Source: UBA7398 sp964597305
Lineage (GTDB): Bacteria; Actinomycetota; Actinomycetes; Nanopelagicales; Nanopelagicaceae
DNA length: 16,034 nucleotides
Assembly: GCA_964597305.1 (NCBI GenBank)
Contig: CAZQWU010000028.1
Span: forward strand, 1-16,034
Direction: 5' to 3'
Made by a program: the position numbers and the translations under genes. Position 1 is the stretch's first letter. Each line of letters begins with the position of its first letter. Shown piece after piece: positions 1 to 7,600 of the stretch. Below the pieces are notes generated by a model. That model did not search any database. It was not told where the DNA came from and saw nothing but the letters and a program-made list of their open reading frames with translations.

Positions 1-50
1 TCCTCATTTTCAGAAAATTGCTTGAGATATTTCAAAAGAAAAATCGACAC
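1..50 (-). CDS. Partial TadE/TadG-like pseudopilin, N-terminus only
   Basis: A GTG at 50-48 opens a frame that stays open to the window edge. It lies one base after the stop of the preceding TadE-like gene. The 16 complete codons read VSIFLLKYLKQFSENE, followed by a D or E codon. A basic, partly hydrophobic leader ending in an acidic cluster is what precedes the processing site of TadE/TadG-type pseudopilins, and the two upstream genes carry the similar SDERG and DERGD signatures. Position in the operon supports a third minor pilin or TadG-like protein. Only about 17 codons are visible, so the family is inferred from context. Chance openness of such a short frame is the main alternative. Confidence 0.45.
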   Translation of the reverse strand, partial: MSIFLLKYLKQFSENE

Positions 51-51
51 G

Positions 52-441
52 CTATCGATCATTTTCTGATACCGCATAGCCAAAAACACTCAGTGGAACG
101 TGACCGATGAAATTTAATATTACTAGGCTGTCGCGTATTCGATCTGGTAGCGCGTGAGTCATGACAAGGGCTCTCCCACTAGGCATTCTGGAAATATTTA
201 CTTGAAGTGACTTCTCACTTAAAGCACGATTCTGTGATTCACTCAATCCCTCGCGTGCAATAGTCGTTGCGACTTCTTGGGATGTGAGAAGTACTTGGTT
301 TCTTTGATATACCGATAGCGAAAGTTGTAGAACTACGAGAAAAAGTATTACTGATGGAATTAATACGAGTGAAGCTTCTACTGAGCCACGCTCGTCGCTG
401 CACTTTTTCACGGCCTCTTTTAGGAGGTTGTAACTATCCAA
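52..441 (-). CDS. TadE-like pseudopilin of the Tad pilus locus
   Basis: A 129-residue protein with a short N-terminal leader, the signature SDERGSVEAS at about 15-24, one hydrophobic helix at about 24-46 (LVLIPSVILFLVVLQLSLSV), and a soluble C-terminal domain. This is the TadE layout: a prepilin-peptidase-processed minor pilin that assists Flp pilus assembly at the membrane. The likely cleavage is after the Gly of ERG. The glutamate then falls at +3 (S-V-E) rather than the usual +5, which is unusual. The start taken is TTG at 441, overlapping the stop of the upstream pilin gene by 8 bases. A GTG ten codons further in, just after AAAGAGG, is an alternative. The family call is firm on architecture and context, the exact start is not. 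Confidence 0.75.
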   Translation of the reverse strand: MDSYNLLKEAVKKCSDERGSVEASLVLIPSVILFLVVLQLSLSVYQRNQVLLTSQEVATTIAREGLSESQNRALSEKSLQVNISRMPSGRALVMTHALPDRIRDSLVILNFIGHVPLSVFGYAVSENDR

Positions 442-685
442 TGCTGTTCATCGAATCGAGTGAGTGGCGCAATATTTCACTGAGTCGGGGCGCAGCGATA
501 GCCCAAATTGCTGTGACTAATCCTGTGGTCATCAGTACAACTAACACCCATCCAGGAATATCGCCTCGTTCGTCTTTGATAAAAGAATTCCTAGCAAAAG
601 AAATTACTCTTACTTTTATTTTCGTGAATGTGTTATTCCACCAGCAAATCACGACAGAACACATCCTTAATATCTTTATCTTCAT
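434..685 (-). CDS. Small Flp/TadE-family pilin-like protein
   Basis: An 83-residue protein: a basic leader of about 40 residues, the motif DERGDIPGW at about 38-46, a single hydrophobic helix at about 46-66 (VLVVLMTTGLVTAIWAIAA), and a short amphipathic tail. The size and the single helix next to the acidic-Arg-Gly site resemble the small pilin-like proteins found between tadC and tadE in actinobacterial Tad loci. This one could be the major Flp-type subunit or a companion. Position +5 after the Gly is Trp, not the Glu of classical type IV prepilins, so processing and assembly may differ. The ATG at 685 is chosen because AAAGGA lies about 9 nt upstream. The gene overlaps the next one by 8 bases. 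Confidence 0.65.
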   Translation of the reverse strand: MKIKILRMCSVVICWWNNTFTKIKVRVISFARNSFIKDERGDIPGWVLVVLMTTGLVTAIWAIAAPRLSEILRHSLDSMNSIG

Positions 686-691
686 CAGTAC

Positions 692-760
692 TTATCCTTT
701 CTTCTTGTTTGTGATTTCACGAACTTTGTGATGCAGATTTTCGACTCCAGCACTTGTCAT
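692..760 (-). CDS. Possible 22-codon micro-ORF between tadC and the pilin gene
   Basis: Immediately after tadC an ATG at 760-758 overlaps the tadC TGA in an ATGA arrangement, the same coupling seen at the two preceding junctions of this operon. The frame reads MTSAGVENLHHKVREITNKK and two more residues, then TAA at 694-692, six bases before the pilin ATG and in the same frame as it. The peptide is charged and soluble-looking, with no membrane helix. I do not recognise it. It could be a coupled leader peptide that carries ribosomes from tadC to the pilin, or simply an open stretch of spacer. Confidence 0.3.
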   Translation of the reverse strand: MTSAGVENLHHKVREITNKKKG

Positions 761-1545
761 ATCACGGTAGATAGCGATTGCAGCGAGGGCAGTAGAGCGA
801 AAACAATTGACAGTGGCAGAATGAGAAATACCACGGGCACCATCAGTTTTAATTCTGCTTTCCCTGCTCTTCTTAATAAGTGAGCCTTGTATTGAGATCG
901 CGACTCGGCAGTTTGATTTAATAATGTAACAGCGAGTGGACTACCTCGATCAATGGAAAGCGCAATCGAGTCAGTCAATTTTCGAAAACTTCGTGAGTGA
1001 GTTTTTTCGACCGCTTTATCAAGTGCTTGCGTGATAGATGCGCCGCTTTGTTGCATGGTGATTACTTCGTGAAATACTTTTCCACAACTGCTATTACTAA
1101 ATTGTGAAAGATAAGTAATTGCACTTGTGACGCTCTCTCCTGCACTCAAAAGAAGTGTCAACATTGAAATAAGTTCAGGTAATTCACTTTCATAACGCTC
1201 TATTAAGGAAGTTCGTTTTCTAGCTTTTGCATAGGAGGAGAGGGCCAGGATGGCAATCGCCACGATACTTATAAGAACTACTTCGCCAACTAATACTTGG
1301 TATTTTCCAGATAACAAACTTCTCAAAGTAATAAGGAAAAGTGAAACTATGACGAACGTGAGTGCACATTTTCTTAAATCGATATTTCGAAGTGAAGAAT
1401 AGACTTTTACAAATTTTCCCTCGCCTTTTTTTGCGCTGCTTTTCGCATACGAATCTGAGAATTCATCGAAGTAATCACTCGACACCCACTCGGTGGCAAA
1501 AAGAATCAATGGCAAAACAACTATCACTATAAGGAGTTCTTTCAT
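757..1545 (-). CDS. tadC: TadC-like type II/IV secretion inner-membrane platform protein
   Basis: A 262-residue integral membrane protein of the T2SSF/GspF family. An N-terminal hydrophobic segment (about 1-20), two helices in the region 58-105, a cytoplasmic four-helix T2SSF region at about 115-225 that includes the LPELISMLTLLLSAGESV stretch typical of the family, and a C-terminal helix (LKLMVPVVFLILPLSIVFAL) are visible. TadB and TadC together form the membrane platform on which the CpaF ATPase drives pilin assembly. The ATG at 1545 overlaps the tadB stop by 4 bases (ATGA) and has GAGGT about 7 nt upstream, so translation is coupled. The family call is secure. TadC rather than a second TadB rests on its position after TadB. 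Confidence 0.9.
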   Translation of the reverse strand: MKELLIVIVVLPLILFATEWVSSDYFDEFSDSYAKSSAKKGEGKFVKVYSSLRNIDLRKCALTFVIVSLFLITLRSLLSGKYQVLVGEVVLISIVAIAILALSSYAKARKRTSLIERYESELPELISMLTLLLSAGESVTSAITYLSQFSNSSCGKVFHEVITMQQSGASITQALDKAVEKTHSRSFRKLTDSIALSIDRGSPLAVTLLNQTAESRSQYKAHLLRRAGKAELKLMVPVVFLILPLSIVFALLPSLQSLSTVI

Positions 1546-2327
1546 ACGAAAACCTCATCAGTCGCTGAGGTGCGATCTGAAAAGAGTCGAGGTTGTGAAG
1601 GAATTTTTCCTACGAGCTCCATCCACAAAAAAGCGATGGCGGTAACGACTGCTCCGAACACAAGAACTAAGAGCCCATGTGGCGTTGCATACGTCATTCG
1701 AGTGCTGGGTTGAGAAGCGAGAATGAGGAGCAACAGCCATGGAGCTAACGCCGCCAACACTGCAGAATTCTTGATCCAGCCATGTTTGGCTTGAATTTCA
1801 TCTCGTAGCGCCAAATTCTCTCGTAAAAATTCACCAAGTAGTCGAAGAACTATCCCCACTTCACGTCCACCTAATCTGCGTGAAAGTATCAACGTTTCAC
1901 ATAATTGATCTGCCTCATTACTTTGGCAAAGATTCTTTAAATGTGTAAGCGCGATATCAAATGATTCACCTCGCATGAGCTCTTCGCTAATATGCCAGAA
2001 AATTCTTTGCGTTACCGCTGGACCGCGAAATGAAAGAGACATAACGCATTCGCTCAATGAAAGCCCCGATTGGATTCCGGACACTATATGGTCAATGACT
2101 TCTGGCCATGATCTACTCAAATCTTTAGCCTTGTGAGAGGCACGAGAGCGTTCTCTGTGTAGTGGAATGAGTAAAACTAAAAGGGAAATTACTAGTGCAA
2201 TATTAGAAGTTCGTGTAACAGTATTGATAAAAAAATATGTACAGGTGCTCACTGCTAAAAGTAGAAGTATTTTAAAGAAAACCGATGTCGTAAAAGTTAT
2301 CCCGTATACAGTTTGAGATTTCTTCAT
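1542..2327 (-). CDS. tadB: TadB-like type II/IV secretion inner-membrane platform protein
   Basis: A 261-residue membrane protein of the T2SSF/GspF family. Helices lie at about 16-35 and 41-57, followed by a cytoplasmic T2SSF domain at about 72-200 (SWPEVIDHIVSGIQSGLSLS and later LILSRRLGGREVG, both family-typical), then two C-terminal helices at about 188-205 and 218-240. It partners TadC and the CpaF ATPase in Tad pilus assembly. The ATG at 2327 overlaps the cpaF stop by 4 bases (ATGA), and the gene's own stop overlaps tadC in the same way, so the three are a coupled operon core. Length is normal for the actinobacterial family. A GAGAG stretch upstream may be the ribosome site. Confidence 0.92.
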   Translation of the reverse strand: MKKSQTVYGITFTTSVFFKILLLLAVSTCTYFFINTVTRTSNIALVISLLVLLIPLHRERSRASHKAKDLSRSWPEVIDHIVSGIQSGLSLSECVMSLSFRGPAVTQRIFWHISEELMRGESFDIALTHLKNLCQSNEADQLCETLILSRRLGGREVGIVLRLLGEFLRENLALRDEIQAKHGWIKNSAVLAALAPWLLLLILASQPSTRMTYATPHGLLVLVFGAVVTAIAFLWMELVGKIPSQPRLFSDRTSATDEVFV

Positions 2328-3397
2328 TTTTGCTTCTCTCGAGAATTCTTCTCTTTAACATTCGCTGAATCAGATTCCCATTTCCATAGCCAATCCGTTT
2401 CTATATGTTCGCCTTCAACTCTTTTTGTTACTGTGAGTACTTCTGTGACTCGACGACATCCATCGCTGCATAATTGAATGTGAATGACGATGTCAATTGA
2501 CCGGGCAACTAGCGGAGTAACAAAACTATGAGAGATGTTTTCGCCTGCGAGTAAAGGCAAGGTCTGTAACTTACGTAGTGCATCGCGTGCAGAATTAGCA
2601 TGAATCGTCGCCATTCCGGGAAGACCAGAATTTAGAGCGATGAGTAAATCGAGTGATTCTGCTTCTCTAATTTCGCCAATGATGATTCGAGACGGACGCA
2701 TTCGAAGAGATTCTTTAATCAAGCGGCGCATCGAGATTTCACCATGACCTTCAAGATTTTCGCTTCTCGTCTGCAGCGCAACGAGATCAGGTAATTTTGG
2801 CTTTAACTCAAAAACTTCCTCAACAGTTATCACTCGCTCATTTCGAGGAATTTCGTTTGCTAATGCGTTCATAAGAGTGGTTTTACCGGCTTGGGTTGAA
2901 CCACTTACCAGAATATTTTTACCTTTGAGTAGTTGATCCCTTAGAAAATTCGCAATGTCAGTGGGAACAACTCCATCGTTAGTAAGTTGTTTAAGCGACT
3001 TATCCCGAGCAATGTGTTTACGGATATTTACTGCCCAGTGTTCTGCAGTAACTTCTGGTATTGCTACATGGAGACGACTTCCATCTGGCAATCGTGCATC
3101 AACAAATGGATGTGAGAGATCGAGTCGACGTCCACCCCACATCAAACTACGCTCAATAATGTTGGATACTTCTTCTTTGGTCAGAATGAGATTTGTCAGT
3201 TCACTTTTTCCATTGCGAGCGATAAAAATTCGCTCCGGTGCATTAATCCAAATCTCCTCGATAGTGTCATCATCGATAAAAGTTTGTAGAGCTCCTAAAG
3301 GTGAGTGGCTACTCGTATTCTGAGTATCCCCGCGTAACGCTGACGACATACGCTGAGGATTGTTTGCCGCCGACTTCGACTTTGAAACTTTCCACAC
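2324..3397 (-). CDS. cpaF: CpaF/TadA-family secretion ATPase
   Basis: A 357-residue hexameric secretion ATPase (VirB11/GspE superfamily) that powers Tad pilus assembly from the cytoplasmic face. An N-terminal domain includes DDTIEEIWINAPERIFI (about 43-59) and the FVDARLPDGSRLHVAIP stretch (98-114) of the CpaF family. The Walker A is GSTQAGKT (about 166-173), the Walker B RIIIGEIR (about 237-244), and the conserved ATIHANSA follows at about 263-270. The start used is GTG at 3397. AGGTG lies only 2 nt upstream, so an internal ATG at residue 17 (base 3349) is possible, and the first 30 residues look poorly conserved. No TadZ/CpaE-like gene precedes it, which is unusual for actinobacterial Tad loci. 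Confidence 0.93.
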   Translation of the reverse strand: MWKVSKSKSAANNPQRMSSALRGDTQNTSSHSPLGALQTFIDDDTIEEIWINAPERIFIARNGKSELTNLILTKEEVSNIIERSLMWGGRRLDLSHPFVDARLPDGSRLHVAIPEVTAEHWAVNIRKHIARDKSLKQLTNDGVVPTDIANFLRDQLLKGKNILVSGSTQAGKTTLMNALANEIPRNERVITVEEVFELKPKLPDLVALQTRSENLEGHGEISMRRLIKESLRMRPSRIIIGEIREAESLDLLIALNSGLPGMATIHANSARDALRKLQTLPLLAGENISHSFVTPLVARSIDIVIHIQLCSDGCRRVTEVLTVTKRVEGEHIETDWLWKWESDSANVKEKNSREKQK

Positions 3398-3462
3398 TTC
3401 ACCTGACCAAAGAACGATTCTTGACGTAACGTTATGGAAAACTTGCAGAAAGTTATTTTTAC

Positions 3463-4038
3463 TTATATTCCTGCGAGTTCACACCACGAAAGAAGGAGAT
3501 TTTCGACAGCAAGGCCTTTTCTCGACATTGTGATGGATGTTGGAAATTCGGGCGATGTGGACAATGTGGGAAATGTTTGATTGCTATCTCGATGTGAGAG
3601 ATCCGAGGTAGAGAAATTGGCGCTAGGGCACTCCACTATTCGCCATGATAAAACGATGTCGTCGCGTTGCGCTATTTCTCGTCGGCGCCATTCACGTTCA
3701 ATACGTCGTTGAAGGGACTGAGCATTGTGTTGACTACCGTGCAACAGGCAGGCAAATTTCTCAAATCCCACTCGAGCAACAATTTCATCGCTTCTTAAAT
3801 GAGCTGTTATTAATGCAGCGAGTTCGACCAAGGCATTTTTCATCAGCGTAACTTTTGCCGAACTCTCAGTCACATCAATAATGAGTAACGTCAGTGGGTG
3901 ATTTCTACGCGATGCAAAATGGCATTCGCGGAGCGCTGTTGAGTAAAACTGGTGGGGAGATAGCGCAAATGTGAGGTCGTCATAAAAATTTTGATCTGGT
4001 TTTTCATAATATCGTTGCCGCTGCTTTGCTGATGACAT
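3463..4038 (-). CDS. Protein with a degenerate GGDEF-like domain
   Basis: A 191-residue protein at the head of the Tad operon. Residues about 28-100 follow the GGDEF (diguanylate cyclase) pattern: FYSTALRECHFASRRNHPLTLLIIDV resembles the first helix and strand with the metal-binding Asp (D55), and LRSDEIVARVGFEKFACLL resembles the LRxxDxxARxGGDEFxxLL core. The signature is GFEKF (91-95) instead of GGDEF, the I-site RxxD reads R82-S-D-E85, and the substrate-binding DxFKxxND stretch is missing, so catalysis is unlikely. A Ser/Thr-rich tail follows residue 140. It might bind c-di-GMP or GTP, or act as a structural regulator of the pilus. The fold is inferred by eye. The gene is 65 bases ahead of cpaF on the same strand. 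Confidence 0.6.
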   Translation of the reverse strand: MSSAKQRQRYYEKPDQNFYDDLTFALSPHQFYSTALRECHFASRRNHPLTLLIIDVTESSAKVTLMKNALVELAALITAHLRSDEIVARVGFEKFACLLHGSQHNAQSLQRRIEREWRRREIAQRDDIVLSWRIVECPSANFSTSDLSHRDSNQTFPTLSTSPEFPTSITMSRKGLAVENLLLSWCELAGI

Positions 4039-4051
4039 GGCAAAATGCCAT
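4037..4051. repeat. 15-base inverted repeat covering a start codon
   Basis: ATGGCA-AAA-TGCCAT is a perfect 6-bp inverted repeat with a 3-base spacer. It includes the first two bases of the ATG of the GGDEF-like gene. On that gene's mRNA it could form a small hairpin over the initiation site, or act as a small operator. It is short enough to be chance. Confidence 0.3.
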
Positions 4052-4102
4052 CAAAAAATCAGCGTAATTTCTAGATAGTCCTCATCCGACATATGGAAGG
4101 GT

Positions 4103-4108
4103 TAGGCT
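4103..4108 (+). promoter_or_regulatory. -10 element for leaderless transcription
   Basis: TAGGCT (TANNNT) ends exactly 6 bases before the ATG at 4115, the spacing at which transcription starts on the A of the ATG. The same hexamer with the same spacing precedes aroA. There is no Shine-Dalgarno sequence in the short gap, and no clear -35 box is visible. Confidence 0.6.
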
Positions 4109-4114
4109 TGCGAC

Positions 4115-4504
4115 ATGAATCTATTTACGACATTACTCAGGAAACCGTATCTGAAACCGCATCGCATCGCCTTCATCTTTGCAACGGGTGAAGGTCTAGC
4201 GCTTATTGCGCTTTCGGTGTATTTAGTCGTGAATTCGATTTTTAGAAATACCACCGAGATGGATGCACTGATTGCCATGATCGCATTTTCTTTTTTTGCT
4301 GGAACAGGGCTCTTGATCTCAGCAAATGGCATTAAAGCTAAGCGGCACTTTGGCCGCGCTCCCATTGCGCTCGCAAATGGAATTGCACTCGGAGTCTCGT
4401 ATTACATGATTACCGGTGATCGCGCGATTATTGGAATTCCGCTGGGCGCCATCGCCGCGATAACTCTGATCAGTGCCATATTTGCGATTCCACACTCGCG
4501 ATAG
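4115..4504 (+). CDS. Small membrane protein with four predicted helices
   Basis: A 129-residue protein that is almost entirely membrane. Hydrophobic segments lie at about 17-41, 50-70, 80-100 and 104-124, separated by short polar loops, with a basic N-terminus (LLRKPYLKPHR) and a basic loop AKRHFGRAP after helix 2. No catalytic or ligand motif can be recognised. It has the general look of the small unannotated membrane proteins common in actinobacteria, and no function is proposed. The ATG at 4115 is supported by the TAGGCT element 6 bases upstream, implying a leaderless mRNA. It is divergent from the Tad operon and on the same strand as kgd, with the scaffold gap 60 bases downstream, so its link to kgd depends on the assembly. 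Confidence 0.8.
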   Translation: MNLFTTLLRKPYLKPHRIAFIFATGEGLALIALSVYLVVNSIFRNTTEMDALIAMIAFSFFAGTGLLISANGIKAKRHFGRAPIALANGIALGVSYYMITGDRAIIGIPLGAIAAITLISAIFAIPHSR

Positions 4505-4564
4505 TTTGCTAGGTCACACACCATTGATCGATCACTCAGAATTCGCAGATCGCATTTCTCCGCA

Positions 4565-4664
4565 NNNNNNNNNNNNNNNNNNNNNNNNNNNNNNNNNNNN
4601 NNNNNNNNNNNNNNNNNNNNNNNNNNNNNNNNNNNNNNNNNNNNNNNNNNNNNNNNNNNNNNNN
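4565..4664. other. Assembly gap of exactly 100 N
   Basis: One hundred consecutive N characters, the customary placeholder for a scaffold join of unknown size. The frame left of it (after the stop at 4504) and the kgd frame right of it are in phase only if the gap is truly 100 bases. The bases just left encode nothing resembling the FG-NEWLV start of Kgd proteins, so the kgd start is probably within the missing DNA and the gap may be longer than shown. Confidence 0.97.
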
Positions 4665-7600
4665 GAGATTGCTATTAATGAAAAAACCACTCATGATTTT
4701 GTTCCGCAAGCAACTGTGCAAGCGCCCGTTACTCAACGAAGTACAACACCAGCGCAACCGCCAGCAAAACCTGCGCCAACTGTGACAAATCCGGATGCAA
4801 CGATTGAACCAATTCGTGGCGTTGGCGCTCGAGTTGTACAAAGTATGGAAGCGTCATTAACGGTTCCTACTGCTACTTCGGTGCGAGCGATTCCTGCAAA
4901 ACTATTAATTGATAACCGCATCGTGATTAACAATCACATGAAGCGTGCCCGCGGTGGAAAAGTTTCCTTCACTCATCTCATCGGTTATGCCATGATTCAA
5001 GCGCTCAAGCAGTTGCCTGAGATGAATAATTTTTACACCGAAATCGACGGTAAACCCGCTGTAGGCAAACCTCAGCATATTAATTTAGGTATCGCAATAG
5101 ATTTAACTAAACCTGACGGAACTCGCCAATTATTAGTTCCATCAATTAAAGCCTGCGAGAGCATGGACTTTCTTCAATTTTGGAGCGCCTACGAAGAGAT
5201 AATAAAGAAAGCGCGAAAGGGAACGCTTACCGTTGAGGATTTTGCTGGCACCACTGTTTCGCTCACTAATCCAGGAACAATTGGCACGGTTCACTCGGTG
5301 CCACGATTAGTTGCTGGCCAAGGATTAATTCTTGGTGTTGGCGCCATGGACTACCCGGCAGAGTTCCACGGTGCAAGCGAAGAGACTTTGGCTCGGCTTG
5401 CGATTAGCAAAGTTGTCACACTCACCAGCACATACGACCACCGCATCATTCAAGGTGCGCAATCAGGCGATTTTCTCCGCATTATTAATGAATTGCTTCT
5501 TGGCGATGGTTTTTATGATGAAATTTTTGCGGCTCTTCGCATTCCTTATGTTCCTATTCGTTGGTTACACGATATTGATGTCACAAGTGATGATGAAATT
5601 AATAAGACCGCGAGAGTTCAAGAATTAATTAACGCCTACCGCGTCAGCGGCCATCTCCTGGCAGATATTGACCCACTCTCGTACGTTCAGCACTATCACC
5701 CCGATCTTGATGTCGTGAATCACGGACTAACGCTCTGGGACCTTGATCGAACGTTTGCCACCGGTGGTTTTGGTGGTCGTACACACGCCAAGTTGCGTCA
5801 TATCTTGGGTCGACTTCGTGACTCGTACTGCCGCTCGATCGGCGTTGAATATATGTATATTGAAAATCCGCAAGAACGCAGTTGGTTACAAGAACATATT
5901 GAAATTGGCGCACCACAAATGGATCGCGAAGAACAAATTCGCATTCTGCATAAACTCAATACCGCTGAAGCATTTGAATCCTTCCTCCACACCAAATTCA
6001 TTGGCCAGAAACGTTTCTCACTCGAAGGTGGCGAATCCGTTATTCCACTTCTGGATGCGATCGTCACATCTGCTGCTGATTCTGGTCTTGATGAAACATG
6101 TATTGCTATGCCTCATCGAGGTCGACTTAATGTTTTAGCAAATATTGCAGGAAAATCGTACGGCCAAATTTTCCAAGAATTTGAAGGAAATTATGTTGAG
6201 AATTCTGTACAAGGTTCGGGCGATGTGAAATATCACTTAGGAACACATGGCACATTTATCGCTCCTTCGGGTGCGACGACAAAAATTTATCTCGCGGCAA
6301 ATCCCTCTCATCTTGAGGCGGTTAATCCGGTACTCGAAGGAATAGTTCGAGCAAAGCAAGATAAATTAAATAAGAAAGAAGCATTCTCAGTTTTGCCGAT
6401 CTTAATTCATGGCGACGCAGCCTTCGCAGGTCAAGGAGTTGTTGCCGAAACTCTACAAATGTCGCAACTTCGAGGCTATCGAACCGGCGGGACAATCCAT
6501 GTAGTAATCAATAATCAAGTTGGCTTCACCACCTCACCACACTCATCGCGTTCCACTCGATATGCCACCGATATGGCGAAGTTAATCCAAGCGCCGGTAT
6601 TCCATGTCAACGGTGATGATCCAGAAGCTTGTGTGCGCGTTGCGCGAATTGCCTTTGAATATCGTCAAGCATTTAATAAAGATGTTGTTATCGATATGGT
6701 CTGTTATCGACGACGTGGACATAACGAAGGTGATGAGCCGAGCTTTACCCAGCCACAGATGTATGCGCTCATTGATGAGAAACGTTCCACTCGAAAACTT
6801 TATGCTGAAGCGTTAGTTGGTCGTGGTGACATCACCGAAGCAGATGCCGAAGTGATGGCAAAAGCATTCCAAACAGAACTCGAAGCAATTTTCGCTATGG
6901 TTCATAACGTTGAACCGTTAGCAAATCCTGATTTCAAAGCGCCAGAAGTAATTGAACCGAACACCATTGCGACCGCGATTGATGAAGCTCGGGCTCGCCA
7001 GATCATGGCAACGCAAATCGCCGTGCCAGAAAAATTCACAGTTCATCCCAAACTCTTACCGCAACTACAACGTCGCGTTGCGATGCTCGATGATGGAACT
7101 ATTGATTGGGCTGGCGGTGAAACACTCGCGTTTGGATCGCTTCTCCTTGAAGGCCACCCCATTCGACTTGCTGGACAAGATGCGCAACGTGGAACTTTCA
7201 GTAATCGACATGCGGTCATCATTGATAAAGAAAATGGTTCTGAGTGGACGCCACTTCGCGGATTAATCTCTGACGAAAATCAATTCTTTGTTGTGAATTC
7301 CCTGCTCTCGGAATATGCCGCAATGGGATTTGAATATGGATATTCGGTGGAACGCGAAAACGCCCTTGTTCTCTGGGAAGGCCAATTTGGTGATTTCGCC
7401 AATGGCGCTCAGACAATAATTGATGAATTTATTTCTTCAGCGCTACAAAAATGGGGCGAACGTTCTTCCATAACACTTCTCTTGCCACATGGTTATGAAG
7501 GTCAAGGTCCAGATCACTCCTCTGCGCGCATTGAGCGGTATTTATTGCTCGCAGCTGAGGAGAACATGACCGTTGCTCAACCGTCGACGCCAGCATCGTA

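Noticed and set aside
354..731. 125-codon open frame on the plus strand across the pilin genes
   Set aside because: It is antisense to the small pilin-like and TadE-like genes, which have clear family features, and its product has no recognisable domain.
2955..3323. 122-codon plus-strand open frame inside cpaF
   Set aside because: It is a shadow of the cpaF coding region with no family resemblance. The many Arg and Ser residues reflect antisense codon composition.
4473..4564. Start of kgd at 4473 or 4524, left of the gap
   Set aside because: The frame from 4473 overlaps the end of the membrane protein gene. The residues left of the gap do not match any Kgd N-terminus, and the phase across 100 placeholder Ns is not evidence.
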